From JAVJPJ01 sp040217295 (GTDB lineage Bacteria; Pseudomonadota; Alphaproteobacteria; Rhodobacterales; Rhodobacteraceae), in assembly GCA_964460185.1 (NCBI GenBank), contig CAYWTM010000025.1, forward strand, positions 1-34,427: 34,427 nucleotides of DNA, given 5' to 3'. Position numbers and translations under genes: made by a program. Shown here piece after piece: positions 31,438-34,427 of this stretch (its first letter is position 1; each line of letters opens with the position of its first letter). Below the pieces are notes generated by a model. It saw only the letters and a list, made by a program, of their open reading frames with translations, was not told the origin of the DNA and made no database searches.

Positions 31438-31528
31438 CCACCACGACCGGTCCTCTCCTCCTCCCTTATGAGGGCCGTTACGACCCGGTGGCGGGTTCTC
31501 GTCCTCCTCCCTAGAGGGCCTGCCACCG
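31438..31528 (+). ncRNA. CcsR/cuckoo-type sRNA, unit 2 (two CCTCCTCCC hairpins)
   Basis: Hairpin 3: CGGTCCTC (31448-31455) pairs with GAGGGCCG (31470-31477) around TCCTCCTCCC. Hairpin 4: GGTGGC...CTC (31487-31500) pairs with GAG...GCCACC (31514-31527) around GTCCTCCTCCCTA. The GGTGGC arm of hairpin 4 could alternatively pair with GCCACC at 31438-31443 to extend hairpin 3, so the two folds compete. An AT-rich stretch (ACATTTTAGAG) follows at 31531-31541, a likely RNase E-type cutting zone. Confidence 0.85.
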
Positions 31529-31543
31529 AAACATTTTAGAGTT

Positions 31544-31618
31544 CGGCACCTTCTCCTCCCTTTGGTGCTGATTTCTGGCGGTGGCACCCTCTCCTCCCTT
31601 GGGTGCCACCGCTTTTTT
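31544..31618 (+). ncRNA. CcsR/cuckoo-type sRNA, unit 3 with terminator (two CTCCTCCC hairpins)
   Basis: Hairpin 5: CGGCACC (31544-31550) pairs with GGTGCTG (31564-31570, one G-T pair) around TTCTCCTCCC. Hairpin 6: a 12-base-pair stem with TCTCCTCCC in its loop, which is also the intrinsic terminator of the locus. The motif in this unit is the short form CTCCTCCC, whereas units 1 and 2 carry the fuller CCTCCTCCC. Confidence 0.85.
31578..31618 (+). terminator. Intrinsic terminator of the DUF1127/sRNA transcript
   Basis: GCGGTGGCACCC (31578-31589) pairs perfectly with GGGTGCCACCGC (31601-31612) and is followed by TTTTTT (31613-31618). The loop carries the CTCCTCCC motif, so the terminator doubles as a motif-presenting hairpin. 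Confidence 0.93.
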
Positions 31619-31702
31619 CATTTCAGAGATCAGTTTGCTTGACGCGCGGCGCCTGAAGGCTCGCCATCGCCCGGACATCAGACCCATGCGTGGGACCGAT
31701 CA

Positions 31703-32155
31703 TCAGGCGCGGTCATCCTTGGGGGACCCCATCACGACATAGGTCGTGATCGTCGCAACCTGCGGCAACGAGCCCAGGATATCGGTGTGGAACCGCTTGT
31801 AGGCCCTGAGATCCACCGCCTCGACCCGCAAGAGATATTCGACGGTGCCGGTGATGTTATGGCATTCGCGCACTTCGGTCGCGGCCTGCATGGCCTGTTC
31901 GAACGCGGTTTGCGATCGCTTGGTGTGTTCCGAAAGTCCGACCGCGATGAAAGCGGTGAACCCGATGCCGAGCTTTTCGGACGACAACACGGCGCGGTAT
32001 CCCTCGATCACGCCGGCTGCCTCCAGCGCCTGAACCCGGCGCAGCGTTGCCGAGGGGCTGAGCGCGACCCGGTCGGCCAGATCAAGATTGCTGATCCGCC
32101 CGTCACGGGACAGCTCACGCAATATCAGGCGGTCTTTTTCATCGATCTTGACCAT
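31703..32155 (-). CDS. Lrp/AsnC family transcriptional regulator
   Basis: The 150-residue product has an N-terminal winged helix-turn-helix (DEKDRLILRELSRDGRISNLDLADRVALSPSATLRRVQALEAAGVI) and a C-terminal RAM/ligand domain (FTAFIAVGLSEHTKRSQTAFEQA...NITGTVEYLLRVEAVDL...TTYVVM). This is the standard Lrp layout. It is divergent from a LysE/RhtB exporter with 73 bases between the starts, a classic pairing in which the regulator senses an amino acid and controls its exporter. The ATG at 32155 fits the family N-terminus but has a weak ribosome site; the longer open frame upstream runs over the exporter start and was not used. Confidence 0.93.
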   Translation of the reverse strand: MVKIDEKDRLILRELSRDGRISNLDLADRVALSPSATLRRVQALEAAGVIEGYRAVLSSEKLGIGFTAFIAVGLSEHTKRSQTAFEQAMQAATEVRECHNITGTVEYLLRVEAVDLRAYKRFHTDILGSLPQVATITTYVVMGSPKDDRA

Positions 32156-32228
32156 AGGTTGCAGAGATAATCCAAAATCCGCACAGATTTCAATTTCATT
32201 GCGCCGAGCTTTCGGCATTCTGGCGCGC

Positions 32229-32837
32229 ATGACACCTGAAATCATCTCGGCCCTCGTCCTGTTTGCGCTTGCGTCCTCGATCACGCCGGGGCCCAACAAC
32301 ATCATGCTTCTGGCATCAGGCGCGAATTTCGGTTTGCGGCGGACGATCCCGCATATGCTGGGTATCTCCGTCGGGCATGCGGTGATGGTGACACTGGTGG
32401 GGCTTGGGCTGATCCAGCTCTTTGATGCGATCCCCTGGCTGCGGACGGCGCTGTTGGCGATAAGTGCTGCCTATCTCCTTTTTCTTGCATGGAAAATCGC
32501 CAATGCCGCCCCACCGGCCGAAGCCAGGACGGATGGGAAGCCATTCACCTTTTTGCAAGCCGCCGCATTCCAGTGGGTCAATCCCAAAGCCTGGTACATG
32601 GCCATCTATGCCCAGACCAATTTCGCGCCCGAAGGGGGTGTGTTCGGTGTGACATGGGCGGGCGCGGTGGCGGTTGCGCTGGTCTTTGCCATGACGAACC
32701 TGCCGTCGGTCACGGTCTGGGCCTGGGGCGGGGTGCAGGTGCGGCGCTGGCTTGACGCGCCGGGACGATTGCGCGCGTTCAACATCACCATGGCACTGTT
32801 GCTGGTGGCGTCGCTCTACCCGATTCTCACGGGGTAA
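32229..32837 (+). CDS. LysE/RhtB family amino-acid exporter
   Basis: This is a 202-residue inner-membrane protein with six hydrophobic helices. The signature near the start, ASSITPGPNNIMLLASGANFGLRR, and the mid-protein FLQAAAFQWVNPKAWYMAI are characteristic of LysE/RhtB transporters, which export amino acids such as lysine, homoserine or threonine; the substrate is not predictable. The ATG at 32229 is chosen to match the family start. Its 3' end overlaps the convergent receiver-like gene by 11 bases. Confidence 0.93.
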   Translation: MTPEIISALVLFALASSITPGPNNIMLLASGANFGLRRTIPHMLGISVGHAVMVTLVGLGLIQLFDAIPWLRTALLAISAAYLLFLAWKIANAAPPAEARTDGKPFTFLQAAAFQWVNPKAWYMAIYAQTNFAPEGGVFGVTWAGAVAVALVFAMTNLPSVTVWAWGGVQVRRWLDAPGRLRAFNITMALLLVASLYPILTG

Positions 32838-33135
32838 GGGGCTCGGATGGGATTGCGGGATCTTCCATGGGCCCCGACGCCGTGCGGACACGGCGCGAGG
32901 TCAGATCGACGATCTCACATTCCGCGTTGACCGAACGGGCCACGGACAAAAGCGCGAAACCGCTGCCATCGTGCTGATCCATGCGCAGGCACAACCGGTC
33001 ATAGGACCCGCTGATCAGCATCAGGCGCGCCTGCGCCGCGCTGCGCGCCACATGGACGTCATCGACCGCATTGCCATACAGCGCCACCCACGCCCGGGCG
33101 CGCATCGAATCCGGTTCAAGGATCAGCGTTTTCAT
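32827..33135 (-). CDS. Small receiver-like protein lacking the phosphoacceptor aspartate
   Basis: The 102-residue product starts MKTLILEPDSMRARAWV, resembling the first strand and acidic pair region of a response-regulator receiver, and continues with SYDRLCLRMDQHDGSGFALL. That stretch lines up with the usual Y/F-D-L-V-L-L-D...G.(D)G.(E/A)LL block, but the position of the phosphorylated Asp appears to be Arg or Met. The rest of a receiver (conserved Thr/Ser and Lys) is not recognisable, and the last 20 residues are Pro-rich. GGGAGGACCC precedes the ATG, so it is very likely expressed. I would call it a degenerate or truncated receiver, or an unrelated hypothetical with chance similarity. Confidence 0.7.
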   Translation of the reverse strand: MKTLILEPDSMRARAWVALYGNAVDDVHVARSAAQARLMLISGSYDRLCLRMDQHDGSGFALLSVARSVNAECEIVDLTSRRVRTASGPMEDPAIPSEPLTP

Positions 33136-33207
33136 TCGGGTCCTCCCATTGGGCCGAGTGCTGCCCGTTCAGGTTAGCCCAATCCCCCCAGATGATCCGT
33201 TTGCGGA

Positions 33208-34427
33208 TCAGAACGGCACCTCTCCAGCGTCCCCGGCTGCAACAAGGAACCGTCCTATCACATGTTTCTGCCCGGCCTTGTCGAAATCAATACCCAGTTT
33301 GTCACCTTCGACCGAAACAACGGCACCATACCCGAATTTCTGATGAAATACACGATCGCCGATGCTGAAGGCGCTGTCGGCCTCGGCATCGATGGTCATG
33401 TGCCTGGCCTCCGACGGCTGGCGCAGGCCGCGCTGGCCCTGACCGGCCTGCAGGCGCCGCCAGCCCGGTGAGTTGTAGACATCCGCCCGCGCGGCCGCCT
33501 CGTGCAGGTCTGATCCCCGCATCACCTGCGCCGTCGGCGAGGCGCTGGCCGCCATGCCGCCCTGGTGGCCATAAAGGCCCGGCGGGGTCAGCACCTCGAC
33601 GTGATCTTCGGGCAATTCGTCGATGAACCGCGATGGCATCTGGCTTTGCCACTGGCCATAGACCCGGCGGTTGCCGGCAAATGAGATCGTGCAGACCTCC
33701 TCGGCACGGGTGATGCCGACATAGGCCAGGCGGCGTTCTTCCTCGAGCCCCTTGAGGCCCTCTTCGTCCATGGATCGCTGGCTGGGGAACAGCCCATCTT
33801 CCCAGCCCGGCAGGAACACCGCCGGGAATTCCAGCCCCTTGGCCGCGTGAAGGGTCATCAGGGTAACCTTGGGTTCCTCGTCATCCTGTTCATTGTCCAT
33901 GATCAGGCTGACATGTTCGAGGAAGCCTTGCAGGTTCTCGAAGCTTTCCAGCGCCTTGACCAGTTCCTTGAGGTTCTCCAGCCGCCCCGGAGCCTCGGGC
34001 GTCTTGTCGTTCTGCCACATCGCGGTGTAGCCCGATTCGTCCAGGATCACCTCGGCCAGTTCGATATGCGACAGCTGCCCCGGTCGTGGGCCGTCATCCT
34101 CGATCAGGTCATCGACGGGGCCGACCTGGCGCAAACCGCCCGTCATCATCCCCCGCCAGCGATCCAGCCCGTCGACCAACGCCTGCAACGCCTTGCCGCC
34201 CTTGCCACCGATGGCCTGCGCCTGGCCGCAGAGCCGCGCACCCTCCAGCAAGCTGACCCCATTGTCGCGCGCCATGCGCTGGATCGTCTGCTGCGCCTTG
34301 TCGCCGAGGCCGCGCTTGGGGGTGTTCACGATCCTCTCGAAGGCAAGATCATCGTCGGGCGAGACCACCAGCCGGAAATAGGCCATGGCATCGCGGATCT
34401 CCATCCGCTCGTAAAAGCGCGGGCCGC
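33208..34427 (-). CDS. uvrD: ATP-dependent DNA helicase UvrD/PcrA, C-terminal part
   Basis: The gene runs off the right edge; 406 C-terminal residues are visible. This is a superfamily 1A 3'-to-5' helicase used in nucleotide excision and mismatch repair. Motif V region VTLMTLHAAKGLEFPAVFLPGWEDGLFPSQRS and motif VI EERRLAYVGITRAEE are intact. The extreme C-terminus (FSIGDRVFHQKFGYGAVVSVEGDKLGIDFDKAGQKHVIGRFL) is the Tudor-like domain that contacts RNA polymerase in UvrD/PcrA. A GATCCG-TTTG-CGGATC hairpin (33194-33209) overlaps the stop codon but has no T-tract. Confidence 0.95.
   Translation of the reverse strand, partial: GPRFYERMEIRDAMAYFRLVVSPDDDLAFERIVNTPKRGLGDKAQQTIQRMARDNGVSLLEGARLCGQAQAIGGKGGKALQALVDGLDRWRGMMTGGLRQVGPVDDLIEDDGPRPGQLSHIELAEVILDESGYTAMWQNDKTPEAPGRLENLKELVKALESFENLQGFLEHVSLIMDNEQDDEEPKVTLMTLHAAKGLEFPAVFLPGWEDGLFPSQRSMDEEGLKGLEEERRLAYVGITRAEEVCTISFAGNRRVYGQWQSQMPSRFIDELPEDHVEVLTPPGLYGHQGGMAASASPTAQVMRGSDLHEAAARADVYNSPGWRRLQAGQGQRGLRQPSEARHMTIDAEADSAFSIGDRVFHQKFGYGAVVSVEGDKLGIDFDKAGQKHVIGRFLVAAGDAGEVPF

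Noticed and set aside
31340..31618. The CCTCCTCCC repeats considered as a CRISPR-like or simple tandem repeat array
   Set aside because: Repeat units are short, spacing is irregular and each lies in the loop of a different stem, so an RNA-structure explanation fits and a CRISPR array does not.

Overview
The window comes from a high-GC alphaproteobacterium, almost certainly a Rhodobacteraceae (Rhodobacter/Roseobacter group) chromosome. Supporting signs are the gene content and order of the division/cell-wall (dcw) cluster, two DUF2484 membrane proteins between murC and murB, a long FtsZ C-terminal region, meso-DAP-type MurE, and a DUF1127 gene followed by CCTCCTCCC-loop small RNAs, an arrangement known from Rhodobacter sphaeroides. 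The genus cannot be fixed from the sequence alone.

Layout. 1-750 (+): the end of an aminopeptidase P and a DUF427 gene. 780-6550 (-): a ClC-family chloride transporter, recN, bamD and lpxC. 6751-28020 (-): one collinear dcw cluster, read in transcription order (high to low coordinates) as mraZ-rsmH-ftsL-ftsI-murE-murF-mraY-[SDR]-murD-[VOC]-ftsW-murG-murC-[DUF2484]-[DUF2484]-[small membrane protein]-murB-ddl-ftsQ-ftsA-ftsZ, closed by a strong intrinsic terminator after ftsZ. Most junctions are ATGA overlaps or gaps of a few bases, so the genes are probably translationally coupled. Together they cover peptidoglycan precursor synthesis (MurB-F, Ddl, MraY, MurG), septal polymerisation and crosslinking (FtsW, FtsI) and the divisome core (FtsL, FtsQ, FtsA, FtsZ). 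LpxC, BamD and RecN extend the block into outer-membrane biogenesis and DNA repair.

28018-28577 is a 560-base non-coding control region. It holds a leader/sRNA upstream of mraZ that matches the described R. sphaeroides UpsM arrangement: a strong stem with an imperfect T-tract, placed between promoter and mraZ. It also holds five TGGGA-like pentamers (four exact on one strand or the other, one variant) spaced exactly 10 bases apart, which are candidate MraZ sites, and two tandem plus-strand terminators with no annotated gene in front of them.

28578-30911 (-): an Mrp/ApbC Fe-S carrier ATPase and an MFS exporter. 31099-31618 (+): a DUF1127 (CcaF1-like) gene followed by six hairpins that each display a CTCCTCCC motif in the loop. 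I read these as three two-hairpin CcsR ('cuckoo') sRNAs ending in an intrinsic terminator. 31703-32837: a divergent Lrp regulator and LysE/RhtB exporter pair. 32827-33135 (-): a degenerate receiver-like protein. 33208-end (-): the C-terminal part of UvrD/PcrA.

The most interesting parts are the two non-coding RNA loci: the DUF1127/CcsR-like array and the mraZ control region with its unexplained plus-strand terminators.
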